A stretch of 64,000 nt of DNA from Pseudomonas capeferrum (GTDB lineage Bacteria; Pseudomonadota; Gammaproteobacteria; Pseudomonadales; Pseudomonadaceae), in contig NZ_JAAMQM010000015.1 in the NCBI RefSeq assembly GCF_013523055.1, positions 1 to 64,000 on the forward strand, read 5' to 3'. Each line of letters starts with the position of its first letter. Positions within the stretch are counted from its first letter, which is position 1. The notes beneath the pieces were generated by a model. The model did no database searches and was not told the DNA's origin. It saw only the letters and a program-made list of their open reading frames with translations. The position numbers and the translations under genes were made by a program. Positions 51,301 to 58,704 of the stretch are shown one piece after another.

Positions 51301-53560
51301 AGAGGCAGCACTTAAGACCGCGGAAGCTGGTACAGAGGTTGCGCAGGCTGCACGCGTCGCCAACGCTGCTGGCCATGAGATACCGGCACTTCTCCGTAAC
51401 CGAGGTCAGGCCTCGCGAGTGGTGAATGGTGAACATGTGGCAGAAGCTGCAGAAACTGCGAAAGTCGCCTCGGCAACTGCGAAGACAGCCGTTCGGGAGG
51501 CCGCAGCCGCCACCAAGCTCGCCGGCAACGTTTCGGTCGTCCCAGGGATGATGATCGCTTCCGACCACATGGCTGACAACTACAACGCTGATGTGGCCGC
51601 GAACGGCAAGCCTGAACGCTATGAGCCCGGCTCAAGTGTGCGCTCGATGCTCCAGAGTGATGGCGCAACAGCAGGCGCTCAAGCACAGAGTGGTCAGCCG
51701 CTAGTTACTCCAATGCCGGCGCCCGCCGATGCTCTTGCTCCACTGGGCGGACACGCAGGCAACTTGATGGCCGCCCCGGGCGAAAATACGCAAGCTGCAG
51801 CTCATGGCCAGCCACTGGTCACACCGATGAAAGCGAACGCTGAAGCGCCTGCACCTGCACCTGCACCTGCACCTGCACCTATTCGACAGCACGCGACTCC
51901 TGCGCAGAGCAATCAGCCTGTAACAGCGGCAGCACTGACCGGCGCCGAGGCACACGCACCGATCCACCAGGATGCCGCACCTGCTCAAGTCAACCAGCCC
52001 GTGGCAGCGGCAGCGCTGACCGGCGCCGAGACACATGCACCGATCCGCCAGGATGCTGCACCTGCTCAGGCCAGCCAGCCCGTCGCGGCCGCAGCGCTGA
52101 CTGGCGCCGAGACACAAGCACCGATCCGCCAGGATGCTGCACCTGCTCAGGCCAACCAACCCGCTGCAGCGGCAGCCCTGACCGGCGCCGAGACACAAGC
52201 ACCGATCCGCCAGGATGCTGCACCTGCTCAGGCCCGCCTGCCCGTCGCGGCCGCAGCGCTGACCGGCGCCGAGACACAAGCACCGATCCGCCAGGATGCT
52301 GCACCTGCTCAGGCCAGCCTGCCCGTCGCGGCCGCAGCGCTGACCGGCACCGAGACACAAGCACCGATCCGCCAGGATGCTGCACCTGCTCAGGCCAGCC
52401 AGCCCGTCGCGGCCGCAGCGCTGACCGGCGCCGAGACACAAGCACCGATCCGTCAGGATGCTGCGCCTGCTCAAGCCAGCCAGCCCGTGCCGGCCGGAGC
52501 GCTGACCGGCGCCGAGACACAAGCACCGATCCGCCAGGATGCTGCACCTGCTCAGGCCAACCAACCCGTCGCGGCCGCAGCCCTGACCGACGCCCAGGCA
52601 CACGCACCGATCCGTCAGGATGCTGCGCCTGCTCAAGCCAGCCAGCCCGTGGCGGCCGGAGCGCTGACCGGCGCCGAGACACATGCACCGATACGCCAGG
52701 ATGCTGCACCTACTCAGGCCAACCAGACCGCTGCAGCGGCAGCCCTGACCGAAGCCCAGGCACCGGCACCGATCCGTCAGGATGCTGCACCCGCTCAAGC
52801 CAGCCAGCACGTGGCGGCCGCAGCGCTTACCGGCGCCGAGGCACACGCACCGATCCGCCGGGATGCTGCACCTGTACAAGCCAGCCAGCCCGGGGCAGCG
52901 GCAACGCTGTCCGGGGACCAGGTACACGCACCGATCCGCCAGGATGCTGCACCTTTTCAAGCCAGCAAGCTCGCCGCGGCCTCAGCGCTGACTGGCGCCG
53001 AGACACATGCACCGATCCGCCAGGACGCTGCACCTTTTCAAGTCAGCCAGCCCGAGGCGGCCGCAGCGCTTACCGGAGCCGAGGCACAGGCGCCGACCGG
53101 GGGCCACGCCGGGGAGCTAAGAGCGGGGATAGGTGAGGGACTCATGACAGCGGGGGCTAATCAGAACCTAATGGAGCCCATTGAACTCGGGGCCACCTCA
53201 GTTCATACCGGACAACTCCATGTTGGATCGCAACCAGCCCTCGCCGAGTCTCATACAGAACAAGCTGGTGAAATGATGACGGCATCGGGTGCTGGTTTGA
53301 TGAGCGCGGGTGAGCAATCGCATGCTAGCGCTGGACTCTCAGCAGGTGAGCCACAACTGTCCAGCTCAGACAATGGGTCTGGTAGCCCATACGGAGATGG
53401 CATGATGGGGGCTGCGGATGCTTACGAGTCGCCATTCAGTGGAGGAGGGAAGCCAGCCCCCGTTACGAGAGTAATGACCCTGGAAAAAACCGTTGTGAAC
53501 CCGGAAGACAAGGGTGACGACGACGCCAAGCCGCCGACGACTAGAGGGGGCAAAAGCTAA
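48380..53560 (+). CDS. traG: TraG, mating-pair stabilisation protein with a 15-copy repeat domain, 1726 aa
   Basis: Much longer than F TraG (about 940 residues). Residues 1-460 form the TraG N-terminal membrane domain, with helices near 30-50, 70-80, 345-380 and 430-455. About 480-860 is a polar Ser/Gln-rich periplasmic-type part. About 930-1070 is Ala-rich and helical. Residues about 1168-1572 are fifteen 27-residue repeats containing IRQDAAPAQ and ALTGAE. A Gly/Ser-rich tail ends the protein. F TraG acts in pilus assembly and entry exclusion; the repeats may extend the periplasmic or surface part. It starts nine bases after traH. Confidence 0.9.
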   Translation: MDFTVYVLGDVSTFYNTLNSVAMVFNAKGFMTGVYLVGGFVALISGIMFVIQKGASEQFIPANGPVGGLFGFAMMVACCTIKADVKIEDIYTGTVNKVDNVPLVLAAPASLFTTTMYGLFEKITTAYQSTSGSYMAVTQNGFVTPLKLLLTLRKGVENVDPYLVASLKQYVIDCVPGSTTFSIADFQKSTNIVSYVLGHSRGTGLTTYWDNVNISGLALSCQEAQTRLDGRVGSFPSSDAAKKMINAGMKDKSPSGSAYTPDDVSAAITNLVPSLWSSAQSADDFMVNAFFFNSIVGTYNCLDSVADQNSFNLCMSSLTQQDEQFRSDAAASGSFFAKIMMPTMVFLQILFFGFAPIVIIYSLFKGAGSLMMYVKFLGFGIWTTSWLPFSAVIQMYIQNDVAEKLTEFTEKGLVPSNLKAVYYDVLATRLGIASDMLAATPLISAAMLGLTAYGMVSLASRWSGRDHNDEKLQSPDLVKNGAHVDVASRNQYQSEHSGSINNGLSLNGANWNSADLKNTLSTSTQSAFGSDHSKRSESSSAVEASLRQMSSYKSGDSWTDQRMQSLDRQHSSISQQAMKLGDSIGQALGFTGKEMNSFKEAFDAKVGFSGIFGGVSAGIQNATGKDMTKSQASTIASQFGTEISKNESDMSGWKASVADTFSHSTGREAATENALGRRLSATTADTQSSFNRFQQATSAEAGVSANAKISEETTGGNLTRSQQGMQALNQAIAGLSDSQRSEFNKKFPELETRYAQQSTGMVGARESAQLWALKSIGADTEFANVISAMTGNVVGGPSEGDASKFKGVGGKAAQISDNPAGQVSRANIGNPSMNVSGVDANQVGPTGAPQPQELREVASGMDPYRSYEDRETYVSSQLPSSRPKAQEQMRAGKTALENSDTTLSPEQIRDTMSTKPITNTMIGAGQAEQQWEQENPKTAMAVTAATMFVPGAGWGNAALKGAQAGRAVMAARGAEAALKTAEAGTEVAQAARVANAAGHEIPALLRNRGQASRVVNGEHVAEAAETAKVASATAKTAVREAAAATKLAGNVSVVPGMMIASDHMADNYNADVAANGKPERYEPGSSVRSMLQSDGATAGAQAQSGQPLVTPMPAPADALAPLGGHAGNLMAAPGENTQAAAHGQPLVTPMKANAEAPAPAPAPAPAPIRQHATPAQSNQPVTAAALTGAEAHAPIHQDAAPAQVNQPVAAAALTGAETHAPIRQDAAPAQASQPVAAAALTGAETQAPIRQDAAPAQANQPAAAAALTGAETQAPIRQDAAPAQARLPVAAAALTGAETQAPIRQDAAPAQASLPVAAAALTGTETQAPIRQDAAPAQASQPVAAAALTGAETQAPIRQDAAPAQASQPVPAGALTGAETQAPIRQDAAPAQANQPVAAAALTDAQAHAPIRQDAAPAQASQPVAAGALTGAETHAPIRQDAAPTQANQTAAAAALTEAQAPAPIRQDAAPAQASQHVAAAALTGAEAHAPIRRDAAPVQASQPGAAATLSGDQVHAPIRQDAAPFQASKLAAASALTGAETHAPIRQDAAPFQVSQPEAAAALTGAEAQAPTGGHAGELRAGIGEGLMTAGANQNLMEPIELGATSVHTGQLHVGSQPALAESHTEQAGEMMTASGAGLMSAGEQSHASAGLSAGEPQLSSSDNGSGSPYGDGMMGAADAYESPFSGGGKPAPVTRVMTLEKTVVNPEDKGDDDAKPPTTRGGKS
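51881..53095 (+). repeat. Fifteen tandem 81-bp units inside traG
   Basis: Fifteen in-frame units of exactly 81 bp (27 residues), 1215 bp in total, each beginning with codons for I-R-Q-D-A-A-P and containing A-L-T-G-A-E. Central units are nearly identical; the first two and last three are more diverged, as expected when copies turn over by unequal recombination in the middle. The repeat keeps long open frames on the other strand too, which are not real genes. Confidence 0.95.
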
Positions 53561-53577
53561 CCTCATAGGATTAAAGA

Positions 53578-53604
53578 AAGCCCGACTATACGTCGGGCTT
53601 TTTT
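53578..53604 (+). terminator. Rho-independent terminator after traG
   Basis: AAGCCCGAC / GTCGGGCTT stem and TTTTTT, 18 bases after the traG stop. Confidence 0.9.
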
Positions 53605-53683
53605 GTGAAACACTGCCTGCATTCGGACTAGACAGATCTTCTCTGTAGCGGGGCACCCAGACACCCTAGCCGCATAAATGCAA

Positions 53684-53705
53684 AACCCCCGTTTAAACGG
53701 GGGTT
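53684..53705 (-). terminator. Terminator of the minus-strand pilB-dsbA operon
   Basis: Perfect palindrome AACCCCCGTTT / AAACGGGGGTT, followed on the minus strand by TTTTGC. Confidence 0.75.
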
Positions 53706-53736
53706 CGTGCTATGACAGAGCAAACCGTGGACTGGG

Positions 53737-54357
53737 CTATTGCTCCTGCATCACCTTAGAAATCATGCCGTTTGCCAAATTCATGTAGAGCGCACTATCA
53801 CCGGATACATCGTCAGGTGTGATCACATACTTCCCACTGATGACCATGGAAGGTGTGGCATCGACGCCATATGTGAGGAGCTTGGCAAAAGCCTTCTCCA
53901 GCCGTTGCTGAGTGACGTTGAGCCAGGCATCGTTGAATCCCCGGACGTTTGCGATCGCTACAGCTTTCGACCAGGTATCAGGGCTCTCCATCGTCATGCC
54001 ATTCTGCTGGATCAACGTATAGGCCGCAGACATGAAGGCATCAAGGCGGGCTGGATCTGCGTCCTGGACAGCAAAGAATGCACGAGCAGCAATGTAATTG
54101 CCTTTGTCGGGCACCGCTACTGGAAGGAACTCTGCGGACCAGCCAGGCGGCATTGTTTTGGCCCACCGAGCAAAGGTCTGATCGTACGAAGCACAGACGG
54201 GACACGCAAAGGAAAAGAAAACGATGACCTTGTGACTGTCTTCTGCCTGGGCCGCAACCTCTCTATACGGCAGCGACGGCAACGCCTCCTGCGCTAAGGA
54301 GAGAATTGGAGTTGCCAGCAGGGCTGCCATAGCCATCCGCGAAATAAACTTCTTCAT
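53737..54357 (-). CDS. DsbA-like thiol oxidoreductase, 206 aa
   Basis: Signal peptide (cut near SLA/QEA), thioredoxin fold with active site FACPVCASYD and cis-Pro segment DATPSMVISG, and a helical insert in between: the DsbA architecture. It would oxidise cysteines in exported proteins of the transfer apparatus. Every possible start lies inside the 3' end of the ATPase gene upstream, so the signal peptide is encoded in an overlap of up to 95 bases. Confidence 0.85.
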   Translation of the reverse strand: MKKFISRMAMAALLATPILSLAQEALPSLPYREVAAQAEDSHKVIVFFSFACPVCASYDQTFARWAKTMPPGWSAEFLPVAVPDKGNYIAARAFFAVQDADPARLDAFMSAAYTLIQQNGMTMESPDTWSKAVAIANVRGFNDAWLNVTQQRLEKAFAKLLTYGVDATPSMVISGKYVITPDDVSGDSALYMNLANGMISKVMQEQ

Positions 54358-55897
54358 ATAAACGATCCTTGCTGATCAGGTTCTGCTCGATGAGCATGTC
54401 GAAGATTGACTCTTGATTTCGTTCTGTGCGCCACAGCTCGACCGTGTCGTTCAGTGCCTTGAAGTTGATTTTTCGGGCCGCGGCCAACTCAGTTAGAAAT
54501 TCCACTGCCCCCTCTGTGAAACCAAGGGCATTCACTACGTCATCTTGTGACACTAGCGCTAGATCAATGAGAGCTTGCCCGAACTTTTTCACTTTGCCTT
54601 CAATAGTGCAACGTAACTGTAGTTCAGCGGCCTGATTTGCTTGCGTAAAGGTAATAAGACCCTGAGCGATTAGAACATCACCGATGCGCCTGACAGTTGG
54701 CTTTACGGAATCATCTTTAATTAGCGACCGTACCCGTGCCATGGTGGTTATACCGTCAGTCACCATCCGCACAGCGGATTGGCCAAGAGTGTCGAATTGG
54801 GTTTGCCGAGCAGCAGCGTTCAGGATTGTCATCTCGCCACCGCCACCGATTATTGCTGTACGTACAGATTTGTCAGATCTGATTAGTTCAATGATTGGGC
54901 ACTTACCTGAGAACGATTCTTTCGATGGTGCAAAGGGTACCTTGCCGGTGATAGCTGGCAGCCCGTTTTTCCTCAGCCACATACGCTCTACATCATTAAT
55001 GGGCACCCATTCGTGATCGATATCAGACCGCAGAGTCTGAACTAGTCGCTGAGCAATCACGCCAATGAGTACAGAAGCAAGTGTTTGGGCATCAACCCCA
55101 AGATCAATGATGCGAGGGACGGCTTGAGCTGCACTATTGGAGTGCAATGTGGCGAAGACCAGGTGACCCGTGTTCGCTGCCTGAATGGCAATTTGCGCCG
55201 TTTCCTGGTCACGAATTTCCCCGATCAGAATTACGTCAGGATCCTGACGCAGCAGGGCGCGTAGACCCAGCGCGAAACTGAGCTGGGGCGTAACGTTGAT
55301 TTGGACAAAGCCCTTAACTACATACTCCACCGGATGCTCAATCGTACAAATATTGAGCGTTCCGTCATTGATGGCATTGAGTGCTGCGTACAGGGTCGTT
55401 GTTTTACCTGAGCCCGTTGGGCCGGTGACAAGGATCAGCCCTTGAGGTTCGTTGATCATCTCGCGGAACGCGTGCTCAACCAAAGGCGGCATTCGGATTC
55501 GTTCAAGATTCATCGATGCGTTCTGCTGGTCGAGCAACCGGCATACGATCTTTTGTCCGTTGTGACTCGGTACCAAGCTCACACGGACTTCCAACTCCAA
55601 CCCTGGGTATCTCAATCCGATCCGGCCATCGAGGGGGATTTGATGCTGCGAAAGGTCCATGGTGGCCCGCGATCGAATTTTCGTATCGATCATTTTGCCC
55701 ATAGCTGGCTCTATGGTTTCAAAGTGTCTCAGCTTACCGTCTTCCCTGAGTTGGATGTGCACGTCACCTTGAACCCATTGAAAATGAATATCCGGAATCT
55801 TATTTTGGGCGGCCATCCGGAACAAGTCGTTCAAATATGTGGCCGCAGGTTTATCTGCCGGAGAGTTGTAAATAAAAAGATCTGGTTCCCTTGCCAC
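54263..55897 (-). CDS. PilB/GspE-type secretion ATPase, 544 aa
   Basis: An N-terminal N2-like domain is followed by Walker A GPTGSGKTTTLY, an Asp box (TIEHPVEYV), Walker B ILIGEIRDQETA and the His box FATLHSNSAAQA. Residues about 390-500 form a helical GspE-N-like region placed C-terminally, and the four-cysteine zinc motif of PilB is not evident. No pilin, PilC or secretin gene is nearby, so its partner is unclear. It lies in a minus-strand operon with an SLT transglycosylase and a DsbA-like protein, suggesting an accessory role in the transfer apparatus. Confidence 0.85.
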   Translation of the reverse strand: MAREPDLFIYNSPADKPAATYLNDLFRMAAQNKIPDIHFQWVQGDVHIQLREDGKLRHFETIEPAMGKMIDTKIRSRATMDLSQHQIPLDGRIGLRYPGLELEVRVSLVPSHNGQKIVCRLLDQQNASMNLERIRMPPLVEHAFREMINEPQGLILVTGPTGSGKTTTLYAALNAINDGTLNICTIEHPVEYVVKGFVQINVTPQLSFALGLRALLRQDPDVILIGEIRDQETAQIAIQAANTGHLVFATLHSNSAAQAVPRIIDLGVDAQTLASVLIGVIAQRLVQTLRSDIDHEWVPINDVERMWLRKNGLPAITGKVPFAPSKESFSGKCPIIELIRSDKSVRTAIIGGGGEMTILNAAARQTQFDTLGQSAVRMVTDGITTMARVRSLIKDDSVKPTVRRIGDVLIAQGLITFTQANQAAELQLRCTIEGKVKKFGQALIDLALVSQDDVVNALGFTEGAVEFLTELAAARKINFKALNDTVELWRTERNQESIFDMLIEQNLISKDRLYEEVYFADGYGSPAGNSNSLLSAGGVAVAAV

Positions 55898-55909
55898 AGT
55901 AAGCTCCTA

Positions 55910-56185
55910 TTACGCCTGGCTGTTAGTGCAGTTGAGCTCTGGTCCGTAGAACAAACGAGAGATGAAACTTTGCACGGATTTATCAGCTGAAACGCTCCAA
56001 ATCAGCAAGTCAATCCTAGAATCCGTGCTGAGGTAGTTCGTGCCCGCCCAACGGACTGCGTCAAACACTACTCGGACCGGTAAAGCGCCACGCTCGACGC
56101 GTTCACACGGTTCCTCCGGGGATACCGTGTACAAAATCCAACCAAATAGTAGAACAGCAAAAAAACTGCTGAATAGCTGCTTCAT
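55910..56185 (-). CDS. Small exported or membrane-anchored protein, 91 aa
   Basis: N-terminal hydrophobic segment MKQLFSSFFAVLLFGWILYT acts as signal or anchor; the remaining 70 residues are polar and contain two cysteines. Family unknown. It starts directly after the SLT stop and ends 12 bases before the ATPase gene, so it is part of the same operon. Confidence 0.65.
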   Translation of the reverse strand: MKQLFSSFFAVLLFGWILYTVSPEEPCERVERGALPVRVVFDAVRWAGTNYLSTDSRIDLLIWSVSADKSVQSFISRLFYGPELNCTNSQA

Positions 56186-56617
56186 TTACAAACCGCCATA
56201 GGTATTCATTACCTTCTGAATATATATCCGCTGACTTTCCGCATTAGGGCTGTTGTATGCACCCACAGCCTTCCAAACGGGACCGTGAGAGGCAATGTTG
56301 CTCGCCAAGATCCAAGCTCCAACATTCGCGCTAACACAACGATCTAGAAGCTCTTTCTCACCAATGCCAAATTGCGAAAGCTTCGGGAGCCACGATGAGT
56401 TGATCTGCATCAAGCCAATATCCCAGGTGCCATCGCTGTTTTTTGGGCTCACTACGTCTGGTTTGCCCGGCCGGTTCTCGGTGACCTGGATGGCGCGAAG
56501 TAGCTTCTCGCTAACCCTATAGCGCTCAGCTGCCTCGGCGAAGCAGTCCGCGTGTCCTGCAGTGGGATACCCGGTCAATGCACCTACCAGGAGAAAAGGA
56601 AGGGATAGTTTTTTCAT
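56186..56617 (-). CDS. SLT-family lytic transglycosylase (VirB1/IagB-like), 143 aa
   Basis: Signal peptide (cut near GHA/DCF), then the compact lysozyme-like SLT domain: LLRAIQVTENRPGKP with the probable catalytic Glu, DGTWDIGLMQINSSWLPKL, and VGAYNSPNAESQRIYIQKV. It cuts peptidoglycan to let the secretion machinery through. It is first gene of the minus-strand operon and divergent from the Sel1-repeat gene. Confidence 0.9.
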   Translation of the reverse strand: MKKLSLPFLLVGALTGYPTAGHADCFAEAAERYRVSEKLLRAIQVTENRPGKPDVVSPKNSDGTWDIGLMQINSSWLPKLSQFGIGEKELLDRCVSANVGAWILASNIASHGPVWKAVGAYNSPNAESQRIYIQKVMNTYGGL

Positions 56618-56633
56618 GCGCTAAAGAATACAT

Positions 56634-56642
56634 TACGCGTAC
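56634..56642. promoter_or_regulatory. TACGCGTA motif in a divergent promoter region
   Basis: ATTACGCGTACC is almost palindromic and reads as TACGCGTA on both strands. It lies 32 bases before the Sel1 gene ATG and 24 bases before the SLT ATG, so it could control both. Confidence 0.48.
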
Positions 56643-56665
56643 CAATAAACAAGGTGTATCAGAAA

Positions 56666-57628
56666 ATGCCTTTACTGAATCGACTGCCGGCTTTGTTGGC
56701 TTTCCCGTTAGCGTTCGCGAGCCTCACCTGTGCTGCAGGCAGCGCCCCAGACACGTCCGCAGCTGCTTACTTCAGCAACGAAGCAGCAGCAGGGGGCACC
56801 GGCCTTCCAGACATCTCAACTGCCATGAAGGGGCTACTTACAACCGCGCGGGAGGGTGGCAACGTACTTCGGACCTGGGCTGCCTACAAAGCAGGGGACA
56901 AAGCTGCGCTGCCGAAGCTGTTTGAACTCGCTCAGGGGGGGAATAGCCGAGCACAGAATGTGGTGGGCTATCTCTTGGATCACGGGGAAGGCGTTAAACA
57001 GGACAGCACAGCGGCGGCGGCATATTTCTCTGCCGCAAGTGCAGACTACCCCCTTGCTCGGTACAACTTGGCTGTCCTCACTTTGCTTGGCCGCGGGGTG
57101 GCGAAAGATGAGGTCAAGGCTATGGAAATGTTCGAATCTTCCATGAAGGACGCCTCGGTCGATCTTGCAGCGGTTCGCCTCTCACTCTATTACCTCAACA
57201 AGGGCGACCATGACAGGGCCTGGACGTGGGCAAACGAAGGTGCAAACCGCGGCAACGTCACGGCCTACTATCTGCTTGGGCGGATGCTCTACGAAAGCGG
57301 GGGATACCAAGAAGCGTACAACTGGTTGACGAAAGCAGCGCAGGCAAGTGAGCCCAATGCCCCAGCCATCCTCTCGGCCATGTACCGAAATGGCCACGGC
57401 ATGGATCAGAACGCGAAGATGGCGGCATCATGGTGGCTGATATACGTCGGTCTTAACAAAGGGAAGCCTGGAATGAACTCATCTGGCTTATCGTCATTCG
57501 GGCTCACGGCAAAAGAGCAAAGCGACGCAACAAGCTTCGCAACCAACTGGCTTTCGACACACAAACACATGAAGCGTCCTGACTACGATGCCACACTTCT
57601 CCAGGCCAACAGAACTGATAAATCCTGA
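56666..57628 (+). CDS. Exported Sel1-repeat protein, 320 aa
   Basis: ATG 56666 gives a good signal peptide (cut near CAA/GSA). From about residue 85 come Sel1/TPR-like repeats: ARYNLAVLTLLGRGVAKDEV and related copies with G-x-G turns (LLDHGEGVKQD, AMYRNGHGMDQN). Such proteins are periplasmic scaffolds. Its last 46 bases overlap the 3' end of the converging membrane gene. Probably accessory to the transfer apparatus. Confidence 0.82.
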   Translation: MPLLNRLPALLAFPLAFASLTCAAGSAPDTSAAAYFSNEAAAGGTGLPDISTAMKGLLTTAREGGNVLRTWAAYKAGDKAALPKLFELAQGGNSRAQNVVGYLLDHGEGVKQDSTAAAAYFSAASADYPLARYNLAVLTLLGRGVAKDEVKAMEMFESSMKDASVDLAAVRLSLYYLNKGDHDRAWTWANEGANRGNVTAYYLLGRMLYESGGYQEAYNWLTKAAQASEPNAPAILSAMYRNGHGMDQNAKMAASWWLIYVGLNKGKPGMNSSGLSSFGLTAKEQSDATSFATNWLSTHKHMKRPDYDATLLQANRTDKS

Positions 57629-58176
57629 GTCCAGACGTACAGCGCCGCGGATAGCAACGCCGCCCCAAGCACTGGCCATGAGATCAGCGCCAGCCGCCAG
57701 TCAGCCCTTGATGGCCAGCAGTGCAGGATTGTTGAACCTGCAAGAGCCCACCCCACGAGGTCCTCCATTGCCAGTTCGCCAGCATGGTTTGATGTTCGCC
57801 AAATGGCGACCGCGTAAAGGGCGGGTAAAGCTACCAAGGGTGCGAGGGCGGTTGCCCAAGCATTCGCCCATGTCAGGCGCTCGAACTCCACTGACCCGAG
57901 GATAATGTGATTTCCCTCTCGCCTGGGTATCAGGGACATCCGGACTGGCTTTGCCCTCGTGAAGAACCCGACTGTGAGATGCAATGCCTCATGGCACGCG
58001 ACACCGATAAATCTGAGTAGTGATACTACCAGCCAGTGTGATGGCAGTGCTCTCAATAGAACTGCCATCGCAAGCATCGGCGCCAGATAGCCTGAGGGGC
58101 TCGCTAGAAACCATTTCTCTGCGTCTCTATAGATCTCGACCATTGCTTCCATCTCGGAAAAATTATTCATATGCAT
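57583..58176 (-). CDS. Membrane protein with HExxH motif (M50-like peptidase candidate), 197 aa
   Basis: Several hydrophobic helices; the one starting near residue 50 runs into VACHEALHLTVGFF, an HExxH motif close to a membrane segment as in site-2 proteases (M50). The second M50 motif (NPxxDG-like) is not seen, so the family call is tentative. The start is uncertain: ATGs at 58176 and 58170 lack a good ribosome binding site, and the open frame to 58293 would overlap the divergent gene. It converges with the Sel1 gene. Confidence 0.6.
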   Translation of the reverse strand: MHMNNFSEMEAMVEIYRDAEKWFLASPSGYLAPMLAMAVLLRALPSHWLVVSLLRFIGVACHEALHLTVGFFTRAKPVRMSLIPRREGNHIILGSVEFERLTWANAWATALAPLVALPALYAVAIWRTSNHAGELAMEDLVGWALAGSTILHCWPSRADWRLALISWPVLGAALLSAALYVWTQDLSVLLAWRSVAS

Positions 58177-58251
58177 CGATTGAAGGTCAGCAATCGCTAG
58201 CAGAAGGCGCAAATCTATCAGATTGCATTCCCAGACCAAGCTGATTACAGT

Positions 58252-58260
58252 TACGTGTAA
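58252..58260 (+). promoter_or_regulatory. TACGTGTAA motif ahead of the traN block
   Basis: TACGTGTAA, 36 bases before the ATG at 58288. TTGCAT and TACAGT, 17 bases apart, lie just upstream as a possible promoter, with the motif over the likely transcription start. Confidence 0.5.
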
Positions 58261-58287
58261 AATACTGTCAGTATCCGGGAAGCTGAA

Positions 58288-58704
58288 ATGCATTTCAAAG
58301 CCAAACTGTTGTCCCTGTGTACAACCATCATCGTCCTCGCCACTGCCTCTGCCACGGCGCAGGCCCAGACCTCAAAAGAAATTCTGATTGAAACGGTCAA
58401 ATCTGGGCATGCGTCAGCAGAGCTAACCGGTGACCAGGCTGACGTGTGGATGGCTACATCAAAATCTCGCGAACCGATCATGGTTGAGGCAAAGGTCGTT
58501 GAACAGCTCCAACAACCAGGCTGTGCACGTGTGGCAATTCAGTACACACAGCAGATGGTACCTAAGGTCAACGGCGGTTCCGGCCCTCTTGAGGTCGGTT
58601 GGGGCATGAACGTTTGCGAGGACGGATCTCCACCGGCGGATCCTAGCCTGTTTACTCAGGATGCTAGTTCGCCAACCAAGGTCAACGAGGTCCAATCCCA
58701 ATGA
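58288..58704 (+). CDS. Exported hypothetical protein preceding traN, 138 aa
   Basis: Signal peptide MHFKAKLLSLCTTIIVLATA with cut near AQA/QTS. The mature domain has two cysteines (QPGCARVAIQYTQQM and MNVCEDG) and reads as beta strands. The stop overlaps the next start by ATGA, tying it to TraN. Family not recognised; possibly a TraN partner or chaperone. Confidence 0.68.
   Translation: MHFKAKLLSLCTTIIVLATASATAQAQTSKEILIETVKSGHASAELTGDQADVWMATSKSREPIMVEAKVVEQLQQPGCARVAIQYTQQMVPKVNGGSGPLEVGWGMNVCEDGSPPADPSLFTQDASSPTKVNEVQSQ

Noticed and set aside
51701..52960. A 419-codon open frame on the minus strand, and another of 239 codons, opposite the traG repeats
   Set aside because: They are by-products of the 81-bp in-frame repeat: composition is Cys/Arg/Gly-rich and repetitive, there is no ribosome binding site, and the plus-strand frame continues an intact TraG.
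51881..53095. Regular 81-bp repeats considered as a CRISPR array or centromere-like iterons
   Set aside because: The repeat units are contiguous with no unique spacers, keep the reading frame and have codon-level variation, which fits a protein repeat.
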